From: Clostridium_AI sp964409685
Lineage (GTDB): Bacteria > Bacillota > Clostridia > Lachnospirales > Lachnospiraceae
NCBI GenBank assembly: GCA_964409685.1
Contig: CAYPEJ010000006.1
Span: 101,912 to 165,911 of the forward strand
Reading direction: 5' to 3'
Length of the DNA: 64,000 nucleotides
A model generated the notes under the pieces. It worked only from the letters and a program-made list of their open reading frames with translations, searched no databases and was not told where the DNA came from. The stretch's first letter is position 1. Each line of letters opens with the position of its first letter. Below are positions 35,625 through 43,179 of the stretch, in pieces. A program made the position numbers and the translations under genes.

Positions 35625-36255
35625 CTTAGAATATGTGGAATTAAATCATGCCAATGTGGGGGAAGAGGTTATACAAGAATTTACTTGTGGTAATCCTAAT
35701 ATTGATTTATTTTTTCACGAAAAAGCAAGTGAATGGGCTCGAAAGAGTAGAGCAGTTACGTACATATTAGTAAAAAAGAGTGAGATAAAAGATACAGAAG
35801 AACACCCAAGTCGTGAATTTAGTAGTTCTAATGAAGAAGAAAAGAAAATAACAAAAGTATTTGCATTTGCCACCATATCTTGTGCTGGATTATTGCATAA
35901 AAACACAAAAGAACATAATGTATATACATCAAGTGTGGAAATTAAATTTTTTGCGATTAAAAAGAGCTATCGGGGGCAATTGATAGATCATAATACAAGA
36001 TACAGTCAACTATTCTTTAAGATTCTATTACAAGATCTATATTTAATGTCTATGAGTATTATCGGATTTAATATGATTTTTCTGCAATCCAATCAAGAAG
36101 GAGTGCGTTTATATTCCAATTGTAATTTTGCAAAACTAGATAAGTTTCTTGATTCAGTTCAGTTACCAGAAGAAGATGAAAAAATAGAAATTGAAGATTG
36201 TATTCCCATGGGAATATTGTTAAATGATGAAAATTGTGCGGATTTTTTTCTCTGA
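35614..36255 (+). CDS. GNAT-fold acetyltransferase, putative TacT-like toxin
   Basis: This 213-residue protein has a GNAT fold. The strand VEIKFFAIKKSYRG is followed by a helix with LFFKILLQDL. Then come a strand and helix IGFNMIFLQSNQEGVRLYSNCNF, which correspond to the Q/N-x-x-x-x-x-LY-x-x-x-F end of the fold. The acetyl-CoA loop is atypical: the usual R/Q-x-x-G-x-G/A is reduced to RGQLID. A lysine/acid-rich insert lies near 55-75. TacT-type toxins acetylate charged aminoacyl-tRNA; that activity here is inference from the paired small gene. The ATG overlaps the putative antitoxin by 11 nt. No terminator is evident before the TPP leader. Confidence 0.7.
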   Translation: MINSLEYVELNHANVGEEVIQEFTCGNPNIDLFFHEKASEWARKSRAVTYILVKKSEIKDTEEHPSREFSSSNEEEKKITKVFAFATISCAGLLHKNTKEHNVYTSSVEIKFFAIKKSYRGQLIDHNTRYSQLFFKILLQDLYLMSMSIIGFNMIFLQSNQEGVRLYSNCNFAKLDKFLDSVQLPEEDEKIEIEDCIPMGILLNDENCADFFL

Positions 36256-36305
36256 GTTTATTGAGCATGTAATGAAGGAAAGGTAATATGCTATAATCTT
36301 TGCGA

Positions 36306-36334
36306 TTGACAACAACAAATTTGAATGCTATATT
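36306..36334 (+). promoter_or_regulatory. Promoter for the thiM-thiE(-thiD) unit
   Basis: TTGACA, 17 bp, TATATT. Transcription would start about 20 nt before the TPP aptamer. Confidence 0.65.
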
Positions 36335-36362
36335 ATAACACGTTAAGTATAATATGTTCAAT

Positions 36363-36452
36363 AAACAGGGGAGCTTGTATTAGCAGGCTGAGAGGAAGTA
36401 ATTAACTTCGACCCTTACACCTGATGCGGATAATGCCGTCGTAGGAAGTCAT
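36363..36452 (+). ncRNA. TPP riboswitch (THI box) upstream of thiM
   Basis: Core elements are present: AACAGGGGAGC, GGCTGAGAGGAAG (pyrimidine sensor), GACCCTT, ACCTGATGCGGATAATGCCG (pyrophosphate sensor) and CGTAGGAAGT. An intrinsic terminator follows at 36465. Confidence 0.93.
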
Positions 36453-36464
36453 AGTTGATTTTTG

Positions 36465-36495
36465 AAGAGATACCGCAATAGGGTATCTCTTTTTT
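36465..36495 (+). terminator. TPP riboswitch terminator
   Basis: AAGAGATACC pairs with GGGTATCTCT and is followed by T5, 12 nt after the aptamer. Confidence 0.88.
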
Positions 36496-36542
36496 AATTC
36501 ATAGGAAATTCCGCTTCGCTCTATTTCCTATGAATTAAAAAA
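36490..36542. repeat. 20-bp perfect palindrome shared by two opposed terminators
   Basis: The arms 36490-36509 and 36523-36542 are perfect inverted repeats around a 13-nt loop (TCCGCTTCGCTCT). The left T6 is the tail of the plus-strand TPP terminator. The right A6 is the tail of a minus-strand terminator. This looks like a repeated extragenic palindrome. Confidence 0.8.
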
Positions 36543-36561
36543 GCCCCTAAAAAGCAGGGGC
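36537..36561 (-). terminator. Minus-strand terminator with no known minus-strand gene
   Basis: On the minus strand GCCCCT-7 nt-AGGGGC is followed by T6. No minus-strand gene lies upstream of it in this 400-bp gap. Confidence 0.7.
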
Positions 36562-36646
36562 AGGATGCGCACTCGGGAGAAAGGAATCTATTCGCTTGAA
36601 AAACAGCGAATCCCCCTCGGCTATAGCAAATTTATTTGCGTTGGCA

Positions 36647-36704
36647 AAAGTGTGTGTTTCTTGTAGTAAACATAAGACGTGAGAGTATGTGGAACACACA
36701 CTTT
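36647..36704. repeat. Inverted repeat in the thiM leader
   Basis: AAAGTGTGTGTT (36647-36658) and AACACACACTTT (36693-36704) pair perfectly around 34 nt. Upstream, TTCGCT/AGCGAA forms a further small hairpin near 36590-36610. This is part of a 270-bp leader between the TPP terminator and thiM. Confidence 0.7.
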
Positions 36705-36766
36705 GTTTGATTTGTTATAGCAAATACATCATTGATATATTTAGTAAAAATAATAGGAGGACAACA

Positions 36767-37615
36767 ATGTTAAAAGAAATGCTTGAAAATGTAAGAAAGA
36801 AAAGTCCGTTAATACATAATATTACCAATTATGTGACAGTAAATGATTGTGCCAACATTCTTCTAGCCTGTGGTGCATCACCGATTATGGCAGATGACGA
36901 GAATGAAGTAGAAGAAATTACAACAATCTGTGGGGGGCTTAACATTAACATCGGAACACTAAATCAGAGAACCATTCCTGCAATGCAGAAAGCGGGGGTG
37001 AAAGCAAATGAATTAGAGCATCCGATTTTACTTGATCCTGTTGGTGTGGGAGCATCCACACTTAGAACAAAAACAGCGCAGGAATTAATGAAGTACATTA
37101 ACTTTACAGTGATACGTGGAAATATCTCTGAAATCAAAACATTAGCGCGAGGAACTGGCACAACAAGAGGTGTAGATGCAGATGTAAGTGATTCTGTAAC
37201 GCAAGAAAATCTATCACAAACTGTAGCATTTGCGAAAGCATTTTCAAAGAAAACAGGTGCAATTATCGCAATTACAGGTGCAATTGATATTGTAGCAGAT
37301 GAAAGTCGTGCATATTGTATTTTCAATGGACATTCTATGATGAGTAGCATTACAGGAACTGGATGTCAGCTCTCAGCCCTTACAACTGCTTTTGTAACTG
37401 CTAATCAAGAAACACCATTAGAAGCAGTTGTAGCAGCAGTATGTACAATGGGAATCTGTGGTGAAAAGGCTTACGAGCGTCTGAGTGAACAGGATGGCAA
37501 TGCAACATATCGTAACTATATTATTGATGCAGTTTATCATTTATTAGGTGATGAATTAGAGGAAAAAGCAAGATATGAAATCTATGAAAGTGAGGATAAA
37601 AGACATGAAATGTGA
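36767..37615 (+). CDS. thiM: Hydroxyethylthiazole kinase ThiM
   Basis: This 282-residue kinase phosphorylates salvaged hydroxyethylthiazole for thiamine synthesis. Conserved stretches are SPLIHNITNYVTVNDCANILLA, SPIMADDENEV, LDPVGVGA, the ITGAIDIV strand, and the ATP/anion-hole motif ITGTGCQLSALT. The ATG at 36767 follows AGGAGG; a longer reading from 36689 has no ribosome site and an unconserved prefix. It overlaps thiE by 11 nt. A TPP riboswitch controls the unit. Confidence 0.96.
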   Translation: MLKEMLENVRKKSPLIHNITNYVTVNDCANILLACGASPIMADDENEVEEITTICGGLNINIGTLNQRTIPAMQKAGVKANELEHPILLDPVGVGASTLRTKTAQELMKYINFTVIRGNISEIKTLARGTGTTRGVDADVSDSVTQENLSQTVAFAKAFSKKTGAIIAITGAIDIVADESRAYCIFNGHSMMSSITGTGCQLSALTTAFVTANQETPLEAVVAAVCTMGICGEKAYERLSEQDGNATYRNYIIDAVYHLLGDELEEKARYEIYESEDKRHEM

Positions 37616-38246
37616 TGCAAAAATGATGCGTCTTTATGCAGTAACTGACCAAGCATGGACAGGGGAACAGACGTTAATGGAACAAGTAGAAGATGCCTTG
37701 AAGGGAGGTGCAACTTGTATTCAGATTCGTGAAAAGGAATTAGGACGGGAAGAATTTTTGAAAGAAGCAATTGAAATGAAGAAATTGTGTGAACAATATA
37801 AAGTTCCGTTGATTGTAAACGATGAAGTAGAGCTTGCTGTAAAGTGTGGTGCAGACGGAATTCATGTGGGGCAGAAAGACATGGAAGCAGGTAATGTACG
37901 TGCTATAGTAGGGGAAAACATGATAATTGGTGTATCGGCTCGGACGGTAGAACAGGCCATAGCAGCAGAGAAGGCAGGAGCCGATTATTTGGGAGTTGGT
38001 GCGGTGTTTACAACATCTACAAAGTTAGATGCAAGAGAGGTTTCTAAGCAAACATTAAGAGAAATCTGTGATGCCGTAACGATTCCGGTAGTTGCAATCG
38101 GTGGAATTAATAAGTCAAATATAATGGAACTTGCGGGAACTGGAGTAGATGGTGTTGCAGTAGTATCTGCAATCTTTGCTGCAAAAGATATTAAGAGGGA
38201 ATGTGAAGAACTATTAGCAATATCACAAAAAATGGTACAAATGTAA
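37605..38246 (+). CDS. thiE: Thiamine-phosphate synthase ThiE
   Basis: This 213-residue TIM-barrel enzyme joins HMP pyrophosphate and thiazole phosphate to thiamine phosphate. Signature segments are LYAVTD, CIQIREKELG, LIVNDEVELAVKCGADGIHVGQ-D, IGVSART, GADYLGVGAVFTTSTK and VVAIGGIN. The ATG at 37605 lies 9 nt after GAGG; two upstream in-frame ATGs (37575, 37584) lie deeper in thiM without a site. The gene overlaps thiM by 11 nt, so translation is coupled. Confidence 0.96.
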   Translation: MKCDAKMMRLYAVTDQAWTGEQTLMEQVEDALKGGATCIQIREKELGREEFLKEAIEMKKLCEQYKVPLIVNDEVELAVKCGADGIHVGQKDMEAGNVRAIVGENMIIGVSARTVEQAIAAEKAGADYLGVGAVFTTSTKLDAREVSKQTLREICDAVTIPVVAIGGINKSNIMELAGTGVDGVAVVSAIFAAKDIKRECEELLAISQKMVQM

Positions 38247-38310
38247 GCATTATAAAATAAAATGTAATCAGACGATAGCTTACACAGTATAGACAGAAAA
38301 GAGGATAATT

Positions 38311-39117
38311 ATGAAAACAGCATTAACAATTGCCGGAAGTGACTCTAGTGGAGGAGCTGGCATTCAGGCAGATATCAAAACCATGCTCACTAATGGTGTT
38401 TATGCTATGAGTGCAATTACAGCACTAACAGCACAGAATACGACAGGGGTGTCTGGAATTATGGAGGTAACACCTGAATTTCTGCAACAACAGATAGATG
38501 CAGTCTTTGAGGATATTTACCCAGATGCAGTTAAGGTAGGAATGGTTTCATCAGCAGAGCTAATAGAAAGAATCGCAGAACGATTAACATATTATGAAGC
38601 AAAAAATATTGTGGTCGATCCAGTTATGATCGCTACAAGTGGCTCAAGACTTATTGACGAAGATGCAATTGCAGTATTAAAGGAACGTTTGTTACCTCTT
38701 GCAACACTAGCAACACCGAATATTCCAGAAGCTGAGTATTTAGCTCATGTATCCATAAAGAATCAAGATGATATGGTAAAAGCAGCGCAAATCATTGGTG
38801 ATACATATGGTTGTGCTGTACTATGTAAAGGTGGACATAGTATAAATGATGCCAATGACCTACTCTATAAGGATGGAACGATTCATTGGTTTATCGGAAA
38901 ACGGATAGACAATCCGAATACACATGGGACGGGATGTACCCTTTCTAGTGCCATTGCAGCGAACCTTGCGAAGGGGGAAAATCTTGCAGATGCGGTAGAG
39001 CATGCAAAAGCATACATTTCAGGAGCATTGTCCGCAAATCTTAATCTTGGTGCTGGAAGTGGACCGATGCATCATGGTTTTGTGTTAGATAATAATTTTT
39101 GTAAGCCGAGTATGTAA
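38311..39117 (+). CDS. thiD: Hydroxymethylpyrimidine/phosphomethylpyrimidine kinase ThiD
   Basis: This 268-residue ribokinase-family enzyme phosphorylates HMP twice to HMP pyrophosphate. Motifs are GSDSSGGAGIQADIKT at the N-terminus, TALTAQNT, VKVGMVSS, DPVMIATSG, PNIPEAEYL and the C-terminal anion hole THGTGCTLSSAIAA. It lies 64 bp after thiE with no terminator between and is probably part of the same riboswitch-controlled unit. Together with ThiM and ThiE it completes a salvage pathway; no thiC or thiG is in the window. Confidence 0.96.
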   Translation: MKTALTIAGSDSSGGAGIQADIKTMLTNGVYAMSAITALTAQNTTGVSGIMEVTPEFLQQQIDAVFEDIYPDAVKVGMVSSAELIERIAERLTYYEAKNIVVDPVMIATSGSRLIDEDAIAVLKERLLPLATLATPNIPEAEYLAHVSIKNQDDMVKAAQIIGDTYGCAVLCKGGHSINDANDLLYKDGTIHWFIGKRIDNPNTHGTGCTLSSAIAANLAKGENLADAVEHAKAYISGALSANLNLGAGSGPMHHGFVLDNNFCKPSM

Positions 39118-39167
39118 AGAAATTGGAATAGACTTATTTAAAGTATCTAAAAATATAGAAAGCATAC

Positions 39168-39212
39168 AAAAAAGGTGGCAGTAACCTATGCGTGTGAACT
39201 GCCACCTTTTAG
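39168..39212. terminator. Bidirectional terminator between thiD and thiT
   Basis: A 13-bp stem AAAAGGTGGCAGT/ACTGCCACCTTTT lies between convergent genes, with A and T runs on opposite sides. Confidence 0.88.
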
Positions 39213-39249
39213 TCAATATCTATAAACAATAGAATTACAATTTAATAAA

Positions 39250-39912
39250 TTACGCATTTATTGAAATTTGTTTAATCTGATTTAATCCCTTCTTAACCGC
39301 AGGAACAAGCAATATTAACACCGTAAGTCCACCTTCAATTCCTATATATGCAAAATTGTAAGCAAAGGAATACAAAAACACATTCATATCTCCAGCATAA
39401 GAAGCAAAGAAAACAACACCACTTAACACAGCAAAAAATAATCGACCTGTAATTCCAAGTAAATATCCTTTTATCAATCCATGTTTCGCATGTGCAAACA
39501 CACCACTAAGTCCAAGTGCACCAAATGCAAGAGGATAATCTACAAGAATCTGTATTGGATGAACGAAATATGGTCCAACAATCAATTGTAACAACCCATA
39601 AGCAACACCAGTAATCACACCAATGTATGTACCATAGAGATAACCAACTAATGTAATAAAAAATGTACTCATTAAAGTAATAGAACCGCCCATTGGAGCA
39701 TCAAATAGTTTTACAAAAGACAGAACAAACGCAAGTGCCATACAGATTGCACAGAATGAAAGTTGCTTCGTGCTAATTTTATGGGCTTGATGGCGACTAT
39801 TAATTTTGGATACTGCCAATAGACAAATTAATATCAAAGCGGCAAACAAAATATAGCCTGGCACTTTTAAGGAACCGCCATTTTCATTGATTTCTAAGAA
39901 ATAGTTAAGCAT
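39250..39912 (-). CDS. thiT: Thiamine transporter ThiT (ECF S component)
   Basis: This 220-residue membrane protein with six to seven helices binds thiamine for an ECF importer. The family core around residues 55-150 is clear: a LSFCAICMALAFVLS helix, the loop APMGGSITLMSTF, GYLYGTYIGVITGVAYGLLQ, and DYPLAFGALGLSG. The first ~35 residues form an extra hydrophobic helix. The ATG at 39912 follows AGGAGG with seven T between; a longer reading from 39945 would include that site. A TPP riboswitch lies directly upstream, supporting the substrate. Confidence 0.95.
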   Translation of the reverse strand: MLNYFLEINENGGSLKVPGYILFAALILICLLAVSKINSRHQAHKISTKQLSFCAICMALAFVLSFVKLFDAPMGGSITLMSTFFITLVGYLYGTYIGVITGVAYGLLQLIVGPYFVHPIQILVDYPLAFGALGLSGVFAHAKHGLIKGYLLGITGRLFFAVLSGVVFFASYAGDMNVFLYSFAYNFAYIGIEGGLTVLILLVPAVKKGLNQIKQISINA

Positions 39913-39950
39913 AAAAAAACCTCCTGTAAGAATGTAACATGCCAAGGAGG
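39913..39950 (-). promoter_or_regulatory. SD-sequestering/terminator hairpin of the thiT riboswitch
   Basis: On the minus strand CCTCC (39950-39946) pairs with the Shine-Dalgarno GGAGG (39924-39920), with TGT/ACA inside. The stem is followed by T7 and then the ATG. It can act as a terminator and as a ribosome-site mask. Confidence 0.65.
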
Positions 39951-39961
39951 AATCGTATCGA

Positions 39962-40041
39962 AATGCTTCCTTACGCCAGTATTATCTGGATCAAGTATTA
40001 AGGGTCAGTGTAAATACACCTCTCAGCATAGGCTCCCCTAG
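39962..40041 (-). ncRNA. TPP riboswitch (THI box) upstream of thiT
   Basis: Read on the minus strand: TAGGGGAGCC, GCTGAGAGGTG, TGACCCTTAATACTTGATCC, AGATAATACTGGCGTAAGGAAGC. All core TPP elements are present. The expression platform follows at once. Confidence 0.93.
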
Positions 40042-40066
40042 CAAATTACATAATATTCTAACCCAC

Positions 40067-40095
40067 ACTATAGCAGTTATAAAAACAATTGTCAA
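40067..40095 (-). promoter_or_regulatory. Promoter for thiT
   Basis: On the minus strand TTGACA (40095-40090), 17 bp, TATAGT (40072-40067). Confidence 0.7.
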
Positions 40096-40153
40096 ATATT
40101 TTTGCAAATTACACAATTTAACAGAATTTTATGTATTTGTAGCTATACAAAAG

Positions 40154-40182
40154 TTGACGATAAAAGTTTTGTTGGATATAAT
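40154..40182 (+). promoter_or_regulatory. Promoter for pyrK-pyrD
   Basis: TTGACG, 17 bp, TATAAT. The leader is about 40 nt with no PyrR-type attenuator. Confidence 0.7.
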
Positions 40183-40227
40183 AAATTGGTGGAATCATGT
40201 AAAATAGTAAAAGTTTAGGAGAGAATC

Positions 40228-41010
40228 ATGTCAGAAAAAATTAAGGGACAGGCTGTTGTCACAAAGATCGAAACATTGACCGATGACATTTATAGCTTAT
40301 GGATCAAAGAGAAAACAATTGCAACATTAGCAAAGGCTGGACAATTTATTTCATTTTTCAGCAAGGATGGAAGTAAATTGTTACCTAGACCAATTAGTAT
40401 CTGTGAGATTGATAAAGAAGAAGGATTACTTCGTGTTGTATTTCGAGTTGTAGGATTTGGAACAAAGGAATTTTCATTGCTGAAAGAGGGAGAAACAGTT
40501 GAGGTAATGGGTCCTTTAGGTAACGGCTTTACATTAGAAGGTAAGAAAGCAATTTTAATTGGTGGTGGAATCGGAATACCTCCAATGTTAGAATTGGCGA
40601 AGTCCCTTGTACCTCTTGGAATAGAGAGATACATAGTTCTTGGTTATCGTACAAACGATTTATTTTTAAAAGATGAATTTGAATCATACGGGGACGTTTA
40701 TGTTTCAACAGAAGATGGAACGGCAGGCACAAAGGGAAATGTACTGGATGCCATTAAGGAAAATGGTATTGAAGCAGATATTATTTTTGCTTGCGGTCCA
40801 ACACCAATGTTAAAAGGCATCAAAGCATATGCCCTAGAAAATGGCATTACTGCTCAGTTATCATTAGAAGAAAAGATGGCTTGTGGAATTGGTGCATGTC
40901 TTGCTTGTGTATGTAAATCAAAAGAAAAAGACAGTCATTCCAATGTAAACAATAAACGAATCTGTAAAGATGGTCCAGTATTCTATGCAGATGAAATTGA
41001 TGCATTTTAA
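40228..41010 (+). CDS. pyrK: Dihydroorotate dehydrogenase electron transfer subunit PyrK
   Basis: This 260-residue flavoprotein passes electrons from PyrD to NAD+. It has an FAD-binding barrel (RPISICEID and the GTKEFSLL region), an NAD-binding fold (AILIGGGIGIPPMLELAK, and FACGPTPMLK), and a C-terminal 2Fe-2S site with four cysteines (MACGIGACLACVC and RICKDGP). It is directly followed by pyrD, forming the type 1B enzyme. The ATG follows TTAGGAGAG. Confidence 0.96.
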   Translation: MSEKIKGQAVVTKIETLTDDIYSLWIKEKTIATLAKAGQFISFFSKDGSKLLPRPISICEIDKEEGLLRVVFRVVGFGTKEFSLLKEGETVEVMGPLGNGFTLEGKKAILIGGGIGIPPMLELAKSLVPLGIERYIVLGYRTNDLFLKDEFESYGDVYVSTEDGTAGTKGNVLDAIKENGIEADIIFACGPTPMLKGIKAYALENGITAQLSLEEKMACGIGACLACVCKSKEKDSHSNVNNKRICKDGPVFYADEIDAF

Positions 41011-41031
41011 TTAGGAACAGGAGAGAGTAGT

Positions 41032-41934
41032 ATGAATTTAAAAGTGAATCTTGCAGGAGTAGAACTAAACAATCCTGTTATGACAGCATCAGGAACATTC
41101 GGTTCAGGGAAAGAATATAGTGAATTTGTTGATTTAAATCAACTAGGCGCAGTGGTAACAAAAGGTGTTGCCAATGTACCTTGGGCTGGAAATGATACTC
41201 CTAGAATTGTAGAAACTTATGGTGGTATGTTAAATGCAGTAGGTCTACAAAATCCAGGGATTGATTTATTTGTAGAGCGTGATATCCCATTTTTAAAACA
41301 ATTTGACACAAAAATTATTGTAAATGTATGTGGAAAGACAACACAAGAATATTGTGAGGTTGTGGAACGATTAGCAGAACAACCAATTGATATGATGGAA
41401 ATCAACATCTCTTGTCCAAATGTAAAAGAAGGTGGAATTGCATTTGGTCAAAATCCAAAAGCAGTGGAAGACATTACGAAGGAAATCAAGAAAATCGCAA
41501 AACAACCAGTGATTATGAAATTAAGTCCCAACGTTACGGATATTACAGAAACAGCAAAGGCAGCAGAAGCAGGCGGTGCAGACGTTTTATCCCTAATCAA
41601 TACATTAACTGGTATGAAGATTGATATCAATAAACGTACATTTGCGTTAAAAAATAAAACAGGCGGACTTTCAGGTCCTGCTATTAAACCAGTAGCAGTG
41701 CGTATGGTTTATCAAGTAGCACAAGCTGTAAATATACCAATTATCGGTATGGGGGGAATTATGACAGCGGAAGATGCATTAGAATTTATGATGGCAGGTG
41801 CTACCGCAGTTTCCATTGGAACAGCGAACTTTCATAATCCAACAGCAACGATTGATGTAATTTCTGGTATAAAACAATTTATGGAAATGAATCATATTGC
41901 GGATATAAAAGATATCATTGGTTGTGTGAAATAG
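41032..41934 (+). CDS. pyrD: Dihydroorotate dehydrogenase catalytic subunit, type 1B
   Basis: This 300-residue FMN TIM-barrel enzyme oxidises dihydroorotate to orotate. Conserved segments are NPVMTASGTFG, GAVVTKGV, RIVETYGGMLNAVGLQNPG, the active-site INISCPNVKEGG (catalytic Cys typical of class 1), MKLSPNVTDI, and GMGGIMTAEDALEFMMAGATAVSIGTA. It lies 21 bp after pyrK with GGAGAG upstream. Confidence 0.97.
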   Translation: MNLKVNLAGVELNNPVMTASGTFGSGKEYSEFVDLNQLGAVVTKGVANVPWAGNDTPRIVETYGGMLNAVGLQNPGIDLFVERDIPFLKQFDTKIIVNVCGKTTQEYCEVVERLAEQPIDMMEINISCPNVKEGGIAFGQNPKAVEDITKEIKKIAKQPVIMKLSPNVTDITETAKAAEAGGADVLSLINTLTGMKIDINKRTFALKNKTGGLSGPAIKPVAVRMVYQVAQAVNIPIIGMGGIMTAEDALEFMMAGATAVSIGTANFHNPTATIDVISGIKQFMEMNHIADIKDIIGCVK

Positions 41935-41959
41935 AAACGATTATTATTTAGACCAATGG

Positions 41960-41988
41960 TTGAAAGATATTTTTTCAAATGCTATAAT
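41960..41988 (+). promoter_or_regulatory. Promoter for pyrE
   Basis: TTGAAA, 17 bp, TATAAT. It gives pyrE its own start although no terminator follows pyrD. Confidence 0.65.
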
Positions 41989-42050
41989 GAGTTGAACATA
42001 TAAAGAAAATAAGTCATAGGGAATGGCGTACAATAAGGAGAATAAGTGAA

Positions 42051-42725
42051 ATGGAACAATACAAGAAAGAGTTTATTGAATTTATGGTAGATTCTAATGT
42101 ACTTAGATTTGGAGATTTCGTAACAAAAAGTGGAAGAAAGACACCGTTTTTCATCAACACTGGTTTCTATCGTACAGGTTCACAATTACGTAAGTTAGGT
42201 CAGTATTATGCCAAAGCAATCGAAGAAAAATTCGGTACTGATTTTGATGTACTTTTTGGCCCAGCGTATAAAGGAATTCCTCTTAGTGTTGCCACATCTA
42301 TGGCTATCAATGAATATTACGATAAGGACATTCGCTATTGCTCTAACCGTAAGGAGGAAAAAGATCATGGTGATACAGGTATCCTATTAGGAAGTCCGAT
42401 TCAAGACGGTGACCGTATTATTATGATTGAAGATGTTACAACATCTGGAAAATCTATTCGTGAAACAATGCCGATTATCAAAGCACAAGGTAATGTAGAA
42501 GTACTTGGTTTAGTTGTTTCTGTCAATCGTATGGAACGTGGAACAGGTGAAAAAAGTGCATTAGATGAAATTGAAGAGTCCTACGGTATGAAAGCAACTG
42601 CAATCGTTACAATGGAAGAAGTAGTGGAACACTTGTATAATAAACCATATAAAGGTAAAATTATTATTGATGACACTATTAAAGCAGCTATTGACGCTTA
42701 TTATGAGCAATATGGAGCAAAGTAG
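42051..42725 (+). CDS. pyrE: Orotate phosphoribosyltransferase PyrE
   Basis: This 224-residue enzyme transfers ribose phosphate from PRPP to orotate, forming OMP. The phosphoribosyltransferase motif IIMIEDVTTSGKSI (about residues 123-136) and the flexible-loop region NRKEEKDHGD are present. N-terminal FGDFVTKSGRKTPFFINTG matches the longer, eukaryote-like PyrE group seen in clostridia. The ATG follows AAGGAG. Confidence 0.97.
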   Translation: MEQYKKEFIEFMVDSNVLRFGDFVTKSGRKTPFFINTGFYRTGSQLRKLGQYYAKAIEEKFGTDFDVLFGPAYKGIPLSVATSMAINEYYDKDIRYCSNRKEEKDHGDTGILLGSPIQDGDRIIMIEDVTTSGKSIRETMPIIKAQGNVEVLGLVVSVNRMERGTGEKSALDEIEESYGMKATAIVTMEEVVEHLYNKPYKGKIIIDDTIKAAIDAYYEQYGAK

Positions 42726-42741
42726 CTCGGAGGTATTTTCG

Positions 42742-42894
42742 ATGAATGAAAAAATATATAATACCATGAAATCAACAGGAGTGGTAAGTCTTGTATTTGG
42801 TATCGTTACAATTTGTATCGGAATTGCAACAGGAATCGTTATGATTGTAAATGGTGCTAGACTATTAAAACGTAAATCAGAGATTATGTTTTAG
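42742..42894 (+). CDS. Small membrane protein, 50 residues
   Basis: This short protein has a hydrophobic stretch from about residue 13 to 38 (VVSLVFGIVTICIGIATGIV), then NGARLLKRKSEIMF. It is probably a single transmembrane protein with a positive cytosolic tail. The ATG follows CGGAGG at 9 nt, the gene lies 16 bp after pyrE, and a terminator follows 7 bp after its stop, which supports expression in the pyrE unit. Its function is unknown. Confidence 0.75.
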   Translation: MNEKIYNTMKSTGVVSLVFGIVTICIGIATGIVMIVNGARLLKRKSEIMF

Positions 42895-42901
42895 AAAAGT
42901 A

Positions 42902-42931
42902 AGGGCTGTCTGAAAGGACGGCTCTTTTTTG
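42902..42931 (+). terminator. Terminator after pyrE unit
   Basis: AGGGCTGTC pairs with GACGGCTCT (two G-U) and is followed by T5-6. The next 250 bp hold no gene and no clear promoter. Confidence 0.85.
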
Positions 42932-43179
42932 TCGAATTTGCGCAAAATAAGAAAGTAAAAAAATGATTTAGCCTATTTACAATTAGAAAGAAAAGGAGTA
43001 TGATAACAAAAGAAGGTTTCATATTTTTCTAATAGAATCTATTTCATAGTATTTAAGAGTCTAATTATCTTATCTTACAGTCTTACATTTTTATCTATGA
43101 TAAAATCCATTATGAATGGTTATTGAGTTTAAGATTTATTAAAATGCAATGGGGCAATATTTTTGAAAGGAGTTTCATA

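Noticed and set aside
36689..36766. A 26-residue N-terminal extension of ThiM
   Set aside because: It lacks a ribosome site and lies over leader hairpins; the ATG at 36767 has AGGAGG and a conserved start.
42932..43179. Possible gene or small RNA between the pyrE unit and the Tad-like locus
   Set aside because: Only short frames with early stops occur; promoter-like AT-rich boxes lack a matching pair at proper spacing, so nothing is called in this 248 bp.
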